From contig CAJUPQ010000079.1 of the NCBI GenBank assembly GCA_910588505.1, positions 1 through 16,102 of the forward strand: a DNA stretch of 16,102 nt, written 5' to 3'. Source of the DNA: an uncultured Hungatella sp. Its GTDB lineage: Bacteria > Bacillota > Clostridia > Lachnospirales > Lachnospiraceae. The notes beneath the pieces are model-generated. The model was not told where the DNA came from, ran no database searches, and worked only from the letters and a program-made list of their open reading frames with translations. Shown here one piece after another: positions 5,992 through 13,022 of this stretch. How positions within the stretch are numbered: position 1 is the stretch's first letter; each line of letters begins with the position of its first letter. Position numbers and translations under genes: made by a program.

Positions 5992-6912
5992 ATGAAGGAG
6001 CGTTTGGATGTACTTCTGGTGAACCGGAACCTGGCCCGGTCCAGGGAGAAGGCCAAAGCCATCATCATGTCCGGCATCGTCTTTGTGGACGGGCAGAAGG
6101 AGGACAAGGCCGGAACCACCTTTGAGGACACGGCGGTTATTGAGGTGCGGGGCAGTACCTTAAAATATGTGAGCCGGGGCGGGCTGAAACTGGAGAAAGC
6201 CATGACTCATTTCGGCGTTGAGCTGCAAGATAAGATCTGCATGGATGTGGGGGCCTCCACCGGCGGTTTTACAGACTGCATGCTGCAGAACGGGGCGGTG
6301 AAAGTCTACGCCGTAGACGTGGGCCACGGACAGCTGGACTGGAAGCTGCGCAATGATGAACGGGTAGTCTGCATGGAAAAGACCAACATCCGCTATGTGA
6401 CCGGGGAGCATGTGCCGGACAGGATTCAGTTCGCGTCCATTGACGTGTCATTTATCTCCCTGACCAAGGTGCTGGGGCCTGTGAAGGCCCTTCTCACCGA
6501 CGACGGTCAGGTGGTGTGCCTGATCAAGCCTCAGTTTGAGGCCGGCCGGGACAAGGTTGGGAGAAAGGGCGTGGTGCGGGAGAAAAGCACACACCTGGAA
6601 GTGATAGAGGCGGTGATGGTATTTGCCCGGTCCATAGGGTTTGAGATATTGAACCTGGAATATTCCCCCATCAAGGGGCCGGAGGGAAACATTGAGTACC
6701 TGCTGTATCTGCAGAACTGTCCGTCAGGGGACGGAAAAGTGGAGGAAATGTTGGAGGCAGCAGGAGAAAACCGGGAGACGGGGCAGCAGGAGAAGGCGGA
6801 GGAGTCCGGAGAGGCCAAGAGGCGCACAGAGACGGGACAGCCGCAGCTTCAGAGTCCCCGATGTCCGGTGGACGCCAGAGCCGTGGTGGATGCAGCCCAT
6901 AAAAGTCTTTAG
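5992..6912 (+). CDS. tlyA: TlyA/YqxC-family rRNA 2'-O-methyltransferase
   Basis: A 306-residue protein of the TlyA (hemolysin A-like) family, SAM-dependent rRNA methylases that in mycobacteria modify cytidines of 16S and 23S rRNA. An N-terminal S4 RNA-binding domain (about 1-60, RLDVLLVNRNLARSREKAKA) is joined to an FtsJ-like methylase domain: SRGGLKLEKA, the SAM motif DVGASTGGFTDCML, AVDVGHGQLDWKLR, IDVSFISLTKV and LIKPQFEAGRDKVGRKGVV. The Lys-Asp-Lys set expected in this fold is present. Typical members are near 270 residues. Here about 45 extra Glu/Gly/Arg-rich residues (roughly 248-293) lie between GPEGNIEYLLYLQ and the usual ending VVDAAHKSL. AAAGGAG at 5981-5987 serves ATG 5992 with a short 4-nt gap. 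The substrate in this organism is inferred. Confidence 0.92.
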   Translation: MKERLDVLLVNRNLARSREKAKAIIMSGIVFVDGQKEDKAGTTFEDTAVIEVRGSTLKYVSRGGLKLEKAMTHFGVELQDKICMDVGASTGGFTDCMLQNGAVKVYAVDVGHGQLDWKLRNDERVVCMEKTNIRYVTGEHVPDRIQFASIDVSFISLTKVLGPVKALLTDDGQVVCLIKPQFEAGRDKVGRKGVVREKSTHLEVIEAVMVFARSIGFEILNLEYSPIKGPEGNIEYLLYLQNCPSGDGKVEEMLEAAGENRETGQQEKAEESGEAKRRTETGQPQLQSPRCPVDARAVVDAAHKSL

Positions 6913-6920
6913 GAGCTTGA

Positions 6921-7946
6921 ATGATGAGGAATTTTTATTTGATAAAGAACCCGGAAAAGGCGGGGGCGGACCGTGTGGCCCGGGAGATCTGCCGCTACAT
7001 AGAAAGCCGGGGCGGAACCTGCATGGTGCGGGAGAAGGACGGCGCGGAGGAGACGAGTCAGGCGTCGGAAAGGGCCGGGATGTGGGAGACAGGTCAGGCA
7101 TCGGAGTCGGCCGGGATGTGGGAAACAAGTCGGGAGTCAGAGCAGGCCGGGATGTGGGAGACGAGTCAGACATCAGAAACAGCCCCAATGTCAGATCACC
7201 TCTCCATCTGCACCCCCCACCCCCATTTCCAGTACACCGACGCCCACCGCGTTCCCCTGGATACGGAGTGCGTCATTACCCTTGGAGGGGACGGCACCAT
7301 GATCCAGGCGGCCAGAGATCTGGCTGGGCGGCAGATTCCCATGGTGGGCGTAAACCTGGGCAATCTGGGCTACCTGACCCAGATCGGGCGGCAGGAGGAC
7401 GTGGAGGGGCTTCTGGACGCTCTCCTTGACGGCCAGTACCAGCTGGAGCGGCGGATGATGCTGAAAGGAAGCATTTTCCGAAAAGAAATCCTGGTGAAAG
7501 AGGACCTGGCCCTCAACGAAGTGGTCATCACCAGGCGGGAGACACTGCGGGTGCTGAAATTCCGTATCTACGTCAACGGAGAATACTTAAGTCAGTACCG
7601 GGCCGACGGGATGATCGCCGCCACGCCCACAGGCTCCACGGCCTACAACCTGTCGGCAGGAGGCCCCATTGTGGAGCCCAACGCCCGCATGGTCATATTG
7701 ACGCCCATCTGCCCCCACGACCTAAACGGCAGGAGCATCGTGCTGTCCGCCCAGGACGTGGTGGAGATCGAGGTGCTGGGCAATGACGACGCCGGGCAGG
7801 TGGCGGTCTTTGACGGGGACCAGGCCGTGTACATGAAGGTGGGGGACAGGATCCGCATCGCCAGGTCAGACATTGAGACAATCCTTGTGAAATTGAAAAA
7901 CATTTCATTCTTAGATAATTTGCGGAGCAAGCTGGCAGGCATATAG
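6921..7946 (+). CDS. nadK: NAD kinase with internal repeat insertion
   Basis: A 341-residue NAD kinase, which makes NADP from NAD and ATP (or polyphosphate). Motifs: FYLIKNPEK at the start, the phosphate-binding GGDGT (122-126), GVNLGNLGYLTQI, the substrate-binding LNEVVITR, YRADGMIAATPTGSTAYNLSAGGPIV and a C-terminal FDGD. Clostridial and Bacillus NadK are about 265-290 residues with GGDGT near residue 45-75. The excess is an insertion of some 50 residues (about 43-100), made largely of a 12-residue repeat (consensus ASESAGMWETSQ) followed by a Pro/His-rich stretch. The insertion lies between the first beta-alpha unit and the GGDGT strand and leaves the catalytic core whole. ATG 6921 and ATG 6924 are both possible: AGGAG at 6911-6915 is 5 nt from the first and 8 nt from the second. 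It starts 8 nt after tlyA; NadK is not in the matching Bacillus cluster. Confidence 0.95.
   Translation: MMRNFYLIKNPEKAGADRVAREICRYIESRGGTCMVREKDGAEETSQASERAGMWETGQASESAGMWETSRESEQAGMWETSQTSETAPMSDHLSICTPHPHFQYTDAHRVPLDTECVITLGGDGTMIQAARDLAGRQIPMVGVNLGNLGYLTQIGRQEDVEGLLDALLDGQYQLERRMMLKGSIFRKEILVKEDLALNEVVITRRETLRVLKFRIYVNGEYLSQYRADGMIAATPTGSTAYNLSAGGPIVEPNARMVILTPICPHDLNGRSIVLSAQDVVEIEVLGNDDAGQVAVFDGDQAVYMKVGDRIRIARSDIETILVKLKNISFLDNLRSKLAGI
7049..7185. repeat. 36-bp tandem repeat inside nadK, about 3.8 copies
   Basis: Units start with GGA(G/A)AC at 7049, 7085, 7121 and 7157, exactly 36 bp apart; the last is incomplete. The shared core is GCCGGGATGTGGGA at 7074, 7110 and 7146. The copies have diverged by substitutions only. 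Because 36 bp is 12 codons, gain or loss of a unit keeps the kinase in frame. Confidence 0.88.
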
Positions 7947-7955
7947 GGAGGTAAC

Positions 7956-8405
7956 ATGAAGGTAGAGAGGCACAGCAAGATTGTGGAACTGATCGGAAAA
8001 TATGAGATCGAGACCCAGGAGGAGCTGGCGGAGCGGCTGAACAACGCAGGCTACCGGGTGACCCAGGCCACGGTGTCCAGAGATATCCGGGAGCTGAAAT
8101 TGTCTAAAGTCCAGTCGGAAAACGGCAGACAGCACTATGTAGTGCTGCAGAACCAGGGGTCCTTCAGCGACAAGTACATCCGGATCTTAAGGGACGGTTT
8201 TCTGTCCATGGACATGGCCCAGAACATTCTGGTGATTAAGACCGTGTCCGGCATGGCCATGGCTGTGGCAGCCGCGTTGGACGCCATTCACTTCCATGAG
8301 ATCGTAGGCTGCATTGCCGGGGACGATACCATCATGTGCGCTGTCAGAAGCGTGGACGACACGATTTTGGTTATGGATAAGATTCGAAAGCTGATTGAAG
8401 GCTAG
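7956..8405 (+). CDS. argR: Arginine repressor ArgR/AhrC
   Basis: A 149-residue arginine-responsive regulator that, as a hexamer with L-arginine, represses biosynthesis and in Bacillus activates catabolism. The N-terminal winged helix-turn-helix (about 1-70) shows KIVELIGKYEIETQEELAE, ATVSRDIRELKL (DNA-contacting Ser-Arg) and LSK; the C-terminal hexamer and arginine-binding domain shows NILVIKTVSGMAMAVAAALD and GCIAGDDTIMCAVRS, with the paired aspartates that contact arginine. Length is normal and nothing is missing. A strong GGGAGG site (7946-7951) overlaps the nadK stop and sits 4 nt from ATG 7956. It lies between nadK and recN; the link argR-recN is widely kept in Firmicutes. No obvious ARG box is visible in the short gap upstream. 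Confidence 0.96.
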   Translation: MKVERHSKIVELIGKYEIETQEELAERLNNAGYRVTQATVSRDIRELKLSKVQSENGRQHYVVLQNQGSFSDKYIRILRDGFLSMDMAQNILVIKTVSGMAMAVAAALDAIHFHEIVGCIAGDDTIMCAVRSVDDTILVMDKIRKLIEG

Positions 8406-8415
8406 GAGGAAGAAC

Positions 8416-10083
8416 ATGTTACTGGAATTGCGAGTGAAGAACCTGGCGCTGATCGAGAAGGCGGAGGTGGCGTTTGGGGAGGGCTTAAACATCCTGACCG
8501 GTGAGACTGGTGCGGGAAAATCAATCATCATCGGGTCTGTCAATATGGCCCTTGGAGGAAAAGCCTCCAGAGACATGATCCGCCAGGGGGCTGACTACGC
8601 CTATGTGGAGCTGATCTTTTCCGTGGACGATGAGGAGAAGAGAAAGCGCTTAAAAGAGATGGAGGTGGACCTTCCGGAAGATGGAACCCTGATCATCTCC
8701 AAGAAGATCATGGCAGCCAGAAGCACCAGCAAGGTCAACGACGAGACCGTAACTGCCGGAAGATTAAAAGAGATCACAAGTCTGCTGATCGACATTCACG
8801 GTCAGCACGAACACCAGTCTTTGCTGTATAAATCCAAGCATCTGCAGATTCTTGACGATTACGCAAAATCCCGAACCACCCCCCTAAAAGAAGAGATCGC
8901 CGGCGTTTACCACCAGTACCAGAAGCTGTCAAAAAAGCTGGAGGAAATGAGCCTGGACCAGGAGGGAAGGCTGCGGGAGGCGGATTTCTGCCGGTATGAG
9001 ATCGAGGAACTGGAAAACGCGGACCTAAAAGAGGGGGAGGAAGAAGAGCTGGCATCCCAGTACCGCCGCCTTGTCAATTCCCAAAAGATCATGGAGAACC
9101 TGTCGGAGGCCTACGAAGTCATGCAAAACGCCCAGGTAGGCCAAGCCTTAAAAGCTGTGTCCCAGGCTGCTGAGTACGACGAAGCATTAGGCGGGATCCG
9201 GGAGCAGCTCTATGACGTGGACGCCATTGTCAGCGACGTGGTCCGGGATGTGAGAGAGTATATAGACCAGTTCTCCTTTGACGAAGAAGAATTTGCCCGC
9301 ATCGAACAGCGGCTGGACCTGATCCGCAGCCTTCAGGCAAAATACGGCGGAACAGCAGCCCAGATCCTGGAGAAGCTGGAGGAGAAGCGGAAGCGGCTGG
9401 AAGAGCTGGAAAACTACGACCAGGTGAAGGAGGAAACCAGGGAGCAGCAGGAGGAATGCGAAAAGCATCTGGACGCCCTGTGCAAAAAACTGTCCGACCT
9501 GCGGCAGAAAGAAGGAAAGAAGCTGGTCAAACGCATCAGCCAGGGGCTTAACGACCTGAATTTCATTGATGTGGAATTTTCCATGGAATTTCGGCGTCTG
9601 GAGCAGTACGGTCCAGGAGGCTATGATGAAGCCGAATTTCTCATTTCCACCAACCCGGGAATGCCCATGCGCCCCCTTGGCATGGTGGCCTCCGGCGGCG
9701 AGCTGTCCAGGATCATGCTGGCCATCAAAGCGGTTCTGGCGGACACGGACGACATCCCCACTCTGATCTTCGACGAGATCGACACAGGTATCAGCGGCCG
9801 CACGGCCCAGAAGGTGTCGGAAAAGCTGTGTTACATCGCAAAAACCCATCAGGTCATCTGCATCACCCACCTGCCCCAGATCGCGGCCATGGCGGATACG
9901 CATTTCGAGATAGAGAAACAGGCCCGGAAAGGAGCCACCACCACTTCCATCAGGCAGCTGGAAGATGAAGAGATGGTGGCGGAGCTGGCCAGGCTTCTGG
10001 GCGGCGCCGAGATCACGGAAGCAGTGTACGACAATGCCAGGGAGATGAAGAGGCTGGCCGGGGAGAGGAAGAAGTCCGGGTGA
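8416..10083 (+). CDS. recN: DNA repair protein RecN
   Basis: A 555-residue SMC-like ATPase that gathers at double-strand breaks and aids recombinational repair. N-terminal half-ATPase: LRVKNLALIEKAEV and Walker A GETGAGKS (29-36), with IDIHGQHEHQSLL after it. The middle is a long Glu/Lys-rich coiled coil (about 155-390). The C-terminal half-ATPase has the ABC signature VASGGELSRIMLAIK, Walker B LIFDEIDTGISGRTAQKV and the ITHLPQIAAMAD switch. All parts are intact and length is normal. ATG 8416 is chosen because AGGAGG (8404-8409) lies 6 nt upstream and overlaps the argR stop; the frame is open back to 8395, inside argR. It closes the conserved cluster. In many clostridia and bacilli spoIVB and spo0A follow recN, but here a restriction-modification remnant follows. 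Confidence 0.97.
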   Translation: MLLELRVKNLALIEKAEVAFGEGLNILTGETGAGKSIIIGSVNMALGGKASRDMIRQGADYAYVELIFSVDDEEKRKRLKEMEVDLPEDGTLIISKKIMAARSTSKVNDETVTAGRLKEITSLLIDIHGQHEHQSLLYKSKHLQILDDYAKSRTTPLKEEIAGVYHQYQKLSKKLEEMSLDQEGRLREADFCRYEIEELENADLKEGEEEELASQYRRLVNSQKIMENLSEAYEVMQNAQVGQALKAVSQAAEYDEALGGIREQLYDVDAIVSDVVRDVREYIDQFSFDEEEFARIEQRLDLIRSLQAKYGGTAAQILEKLEEKRKRLEELENYDQVKEETREQQEECEKHLDALCKKLSDLRQKEGKKLVKRISQGLNDLNFIDVEFSMEFRRLEQYGPGGYDEAEFLISTNPGMPMRPLGMVASGGELSRIMLAIKAVLADTDDIPTLIFDEIDTGISGRTAQKVSEKLCYIAKTHQVICITHLPQIAAMADTHFEIEKQARKGATTTSIRQLEDEEMVAELARLLGGAEITEAVYDNAREMKRLAGERKKSG

Positions 10084-10111
10084 TTTCAAATCGCGGAGAG
10101 GAGAGTGAGCG

Positions 10112-10600
10112 ATGCCGGAAAGATATGAAAAGTTAAAGCAGCTTATAGAGCAGTATCACCAAAATAAGAAAACCTCAAAACGGTCAGACATAAGCGAGGA
10201 GGCAATCCGTGTCTGGCTTAATGAGATGCTGTTTATTTTCGGATGGGATGTGCGCAGCACTTCCCAGATCATACAGGAGAAACGAATAAAAGATACACAA
10301 AAGAATAAACTTGAAGAAATCAGTTCCACCCACATAAAGCCAGACTATACACTTGTAAATGGGAATATAGTAAAAAGCTATCTGGACGCGAAAAATATAT
10401 CGGTTGATCTATTTACCAACAGAGAGGCAGCGTTTCAGATTCGGTCATATGGCTGGTCGGCAGGGGTTCCCTGCGCGTTTTTATCGAATTTTGAGCAATT
10501 TGCAATTTATGACTGCAAAGAACCTCCAAAGAAAGACATGCCTGCAAACGTGGGGGTTATTCAATTAAGAGTCGAGAATAAAAGAAAGCGTAAGGTGTAA
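10112..10600 (+). pseudogene. Type IIG (Eco57I-like) RM enzyme, N-terminal nuclease fragment
   Basis: Encodes 162 residues that match the N-terminal nuclease region of combined restriction-methylation enzymes (HsdR_N-like PD-(D/E)xK fold): an SEEAIRVWLNEMLFIFGWDV opening, the catalytic block KPDYTLVNGN...YLDAKN (Asp and D-A-K), AAFQIRSYGWSAGVP and LSNFEQFAIYDC. Intact relatives continue for another 700-900 residues through a helical spacer, an N6-adenine methylase and a recognition domain. Here the frame ends after VIQLRVE with a short basic tail at 10600. The next fragment, in another frame, belongs to the far C-terminal end, so the methylase core was deleted. AGGAG (10099-10103) lies 8 nt before the ATG, so a truncated nuclease-domain protein could still be made. 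Codon use is AT-richer than recN just upstream, which suggests transfer. Family assignment is from recognised motifs. Confidence 0.75.
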
Positions 10601-11159
10601 TAAGGGCGAATATTGGCATACATTTACCAGGGAACATAATCATGAATGGTTTGAAAGTAAGAAAATCATAATTCCCATGACGGCAAAGGATGTTACTGCC
10701 GCTTACGAGGCAGATCACGGATTCTATATGGATAATTCTAATGTATGGTTTATTAATTTAGATTCCGGAGATGACATGGTATTTAAGGCTTTAACTATGA
10801 TATTTAATTCTACGGTATTTTCTGTTTTGGCAAAAAGCGGGGCGATTGCGCTGCGGGGCGGCTACTATAAGTTTAATAAACAGTATTTAAACCCTGCTCC
10901 CCTTCCAAATGAAAAATTGGTGCCCGGTAACCGCAAGATTCGGGAATTGGCAGACTATTATGAGGAGCTGACCGGACTGCAGGAGAAGTACGAGAAGGCG
11001 GAACAGCATAATAGGATATATTTTAAATCCGTTATGGAACATAAATGGGAAGAAGTTGACAGGATTTGCAATGAATTTTATGGATTAGATGTGAACGATT
11101 GGACTGAGATAGAGAAAGTTGGAAGGGTAGTTGACCGGGTCACGGGAAAAGAAGGATAA
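10569..11159 (+). pseudogene. Type IIG RM enzyme, C-terminal recognition-domain fragment
   Basis: This frame is open from 10569 and becomes recognisable at EYWHTFTREHNHEWF (from about 10608), then KKIIIPMTAKDVTAAYE, GFYMDNSNVWFINLDSGDD, KALTMIFNSTVFSVLAKSG and GGYYKFNKQYLNPAPLPNEKL. These are hallmarks of the C-terminal target-recognition domain (TaqI-C-like) of Eco57I-type enzymes. A predicted coiled-coil end follows (ADYYEELTGLQEKYEKAEQ). No methylase motif I or IV lies before it. It overlaps the 3' end of the nuclease fragment in another frame, so the two are best read as the ends of one gene joined by a large internal out-of-frame deletion around 10570-10605. The nearest internal ATG is at 10677, with no good ribosome site, so independent expression is doubtful. 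Confidence 0.7.
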
Positions 11160-11164
11160 TAACC

Positions 11165-11479
11165 ATGAAGTCTGACGTGCAGAAATTGATGCAAAAGTTT
11201 AAAGATACAGATATCCCAATTATCGAGGCTGCGTTTGTAAAAGTCTATCTGCAAAAGAAAAACATCTTTTTTGAAAACAGCAGATTCATATGCAGCTATC
11301 TTGAAAGGGTCGCGGACAGAGATGCAGAGCTTTACAGGTATATCTTCGACAGTTTTCATTTCGTCCAGATAGATGATCTGATAGGGATTTTTGAGCTTTT
11401 ATTGAATTCTGAAAATAAAAAGATGAACGGTATGATATATACCCCATACCATATAAAAAATATATTATTGAACATGTAA
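11165..11479 (+). pseudogene. Methylase fragment 1: N-terminal helical segment
   Basis: The first open segment of the broken methylase, 104 residues, has a good ribosome site. It ends in MNGMIYTPYHIKN, the conserved lead-in to the SAM-binding domain (usually ..GxYYTP..I..), then hits TAA at 11477-11479. In the next frame the expected continuation KKYIIEHVIVQNEIPK is present at once, so a single missing base in the A run explains the stop. Confidence 0.65.
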
Positions 11480-11502
11480 TAGTTCAAAATGAGATTCCCA
11501 AG

Positions 11503-12378
11503 GTGGTGGATCCGGCGTGCGGGTGCGGTTCCTTTTTGCTGACTGCGGCACAGTTTCTCAAAGAGAGATACGGTCTCAGCTATAAAGAGATTTTCGGAAG
11601 CTACATTGTCGGTTTTGACATAGACGGGCATAGCATAGAAAAGGACAAAGTGCTGTTTAATATTTTGTCCCTGGAAGAAGAGGGAACATCCATTGAGGAA
11701 GGCTGCGAGCTGCACACAGTAAATTCTTTACAGGAACTTTCAAAGAAGACATATAAAAACACATATGATGTGGTAATCGGAAATCCGCCTTATGTGAGAG
11801 CCAAGAATATGGAGAAACAGGTGAAGGAATCTGTGAAACTGTGGAGCGTGGTTTCGGGAAATGTTGATCTGTATATTCCATTTTATCAATTAGCTGTCGA
11901 GATATTAAAGCTTGATGGGGTAATGGGATACATTTCCCCCAATACCTTCCTGCAGAGCGTTAACGGGAAAGGGCTCAGGAATTATCTGGTTGGTCGGGGA
12001 TATAAAATAGCAGTCCTTGATTTCAGGGAAACAAAAATGTTTCAGGAGATCAGCTATTATACTTGTATTTGCCTGATTTTTAAAGGGAAATCCACCTATG
12101 ATTTGGATTATGCGCTTCTCAATGGGGAGAGCTCCCTGGATAAATATGAATTTACAACTTATAATATAAAAAACTACCCGGTTAATAAAGAGTGGAGATT
12201 CGGTAATAGTCGTATTGACGATATAATTAGGAGAATAGAGAGCCAGCCCCACAGGCTGGAGGATTATAAGATCAGAAACGGACTGGCGACGCTGAAAAAT
12301 GATTTGTATTTTTTTCGGTTAAGAGAGTGGACAACAACTACTATTACAGAACGTACAGAGGAGAGGAGGTCGCCATAG
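11503..12378 (+). pseudogene. Methylase fragment 2: SAM-binding and catalytic domain
   Basis: The largest surviving segment, about 290 residues from a GTG at 11503; matching sequence in this frame begins further upstream at about 11456. It carries both hallmarks of gamma-class N6-adenine methylases, DPACGCGSF and GNPPY, and the start of the recognition domain. After DLYFF the frame runs into an unrelated basic tail (TTTITERTEERRSP) before stopping at 12378. No ribosome site suited to 11503 is evident, so a free methylase domain is unlikely to be made. Confidence 0.65.
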
Positions 12379-12623
12379 AAAAAGAAATCTGTATCAGCGT
12401 GGCAAAGCCTAATATTATGCGTACAGAGAAGGATTTAGAAGAAAAAATTGAGAAAGCCATATTTCCTTATAAAGCCGGAGGGAAAATCATAGATGAGAAT
12501 GAGCTTTCTTTCAAGTACCCCAAAGCCTATGATTTCCTGTTAAGCAATAAGCAGTTATTGCTTGAGCGTGATAAAGGGAAGGCAAAAAACTACTTATTCC
12601 ATACATGGCGGAGAGAGGGGTAG
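12327..12623 (+). pseudogene. Methylase fragment 3: recognition-domain segment
   Basis: Continues the methylase after the second frameshift with VDNNYYYRTYRGEEVAIEKE, ICISVAKPNIM and YPKAYDFLLSNKQLLLERDKGK, all typical of the recognition half of Eco57I-type methylases. It overlaps fragment 2 in a different frame. After DKGK the frame leaves the family pattern and stops at 12623. The GTG at 12327 is not a likely initiation site. Confidence 0.6.
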
Positions 12624-12928
12624 CCATTGAATCGAAAGAGGAATCATTGCTTTTTTATTGCGGTTATGCTCTGTTTTTCACAGATGATATGGAGATGACA
12701 TTGATTAAAAGGTTGATTGAATCAAAGGTATTTTGGTATTATATCAAAAATACAAGCAAACCATATTCAAAAGGGTACATGGCGCTTGCAAAAAACTATA
12801 TAAAGGATTTTGGAGTGCCGGATATGACGGATAGTCAGAAGCGTTTGCTTTTGGAGACGGAGCAGGGGGATGAACGGGAGAAGATGATTGCGGATTTATA
12901 TAGGGTTCCTTATGAAATGATAAAATAA
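12575..12928 (+). pseudogene. Methylase fragment 4: C-terminal end
   Basis: This frame is open from 12575 and shows GKKLLIPYMAERGVAIES, EESLLFYCGYALFF, LIKRLIESKVFWYYIKNTSKPYSKGYMALAKNYIKDFGVP and the final LYRVPYEMIK, the normal end of an Eco57I-type methylase. A first ATG appears only at 12605, inside the conserved block, so this is a tail rather than a separate gene. Confidence 0.6.
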
Positions 12929-12929
12929 G

Positions 12930-12943
12930 AGAACAAATGTTTG
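12930..12943. promoter_or_regulatory. LexA (SOS) box before uvrA
   Basis: AGAACAAATGTTTG fits the Gram-positive LexA/DinR consensus CGAACRNRYGTTYC at 12 of 14 positions, including the whole central GAACRNRYGTT core. It overlaps the first bases of the -35 box of the uvrA promoter, where LexA binding would block RNA polymerase. uvrA is a standard SOS gene in Firmicutes, which supports the call. Confidence 0.72.
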
Positions 12944-12969
12944 CAAAAACGGTAATGTTGTGATATTAT
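12941..12969 (+). promoter_or_regulatory. Sigma-A promoter of uvrA
   Basis: TTGCAA (12941-12946) and TATTAT (12964-12969) are separated by 17 bp, with about 53 bp of leader before the uvrA ATG. The promoter begins just after the end of the broken methylase, so uvrA is transcribed apart from the island. Confidence 0.7.
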
Positions 12970-13022
12970 GGTTTGTGAAACATGATTCTGTGTATACTTA
13001 AAAGTGTAAGGAGCAGCTTATT

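Larger units (their letters stand above)
11165..12928 (+). pseudogene. M.Eco57I-like N6-adenine DNA methylase, frameshifted
   Basis: Read through its breaks this is one gene of about 590 codons, close to the size of stand-alone methylases such as M.Eco57I. Order of parts: helical N-terminus (11165 on), MNGMIYTPYHIK, motif I VVDPACGCGSFLLTAAQF, GFDIDGHSIEKDKV, motif IV VVIGNPPYVRAK, the YISPNTFLQS region, then recognition-domain pieces GLATLKNDLYFF, VDNNYYYRTYRGEEVAIEKEI, KKLLIPYMAERGVAIES and FYCGYALFF. There are three lesions: a one-base slip near the A6 run at 11455-11460; a one-base slip near the T7 run at 12309-12315; and an out-of-frame deletion near 12575-12583 that removes the W-x-x-Y-G-R segment expected between DKGK and GKKLL. 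GAAGGA (11151-11156) stands 8 nt before ATG 11165 and overlaps the upstream stop, so both enzymes were once coupled. Confidence 0.78.

Noticed and set aside
7049..7185. CRISPR-like array
   Set aside because: The 36-bp units are directly adjacent with no unique spacers and lie in frame inside nadK, so they are a minisatellite.
6692..7429. Forward 245-codon frame across tlyA and nadK
   Set aside because: It is an alternate-frame shadow, Gly/Arg-rich, whose apparent repeats only mirror the nadK minisatellite.
10081..10100. Terminator after recN
   Set aside because: GATTTCAAATC is a tiny palindrome with no GC-rich stem or T tract.
12595..12625. Third methylase frameshift explained as one lost G in the GGGG run near 12617
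   Set aside because: The downstream frame already carries the family motif KKLLIPYMAERG from about 12581, so the break lies earlier, near 12575-12583, and involves a deletion.
12973..12998. Second uvrA promoter with TATACT as -10 box
   Set aside because: The nearest -35-like sequence (TTGTGA) is only 14 bp away; the TTGCAA/TATTAT pair at 17 bp is clearly better.
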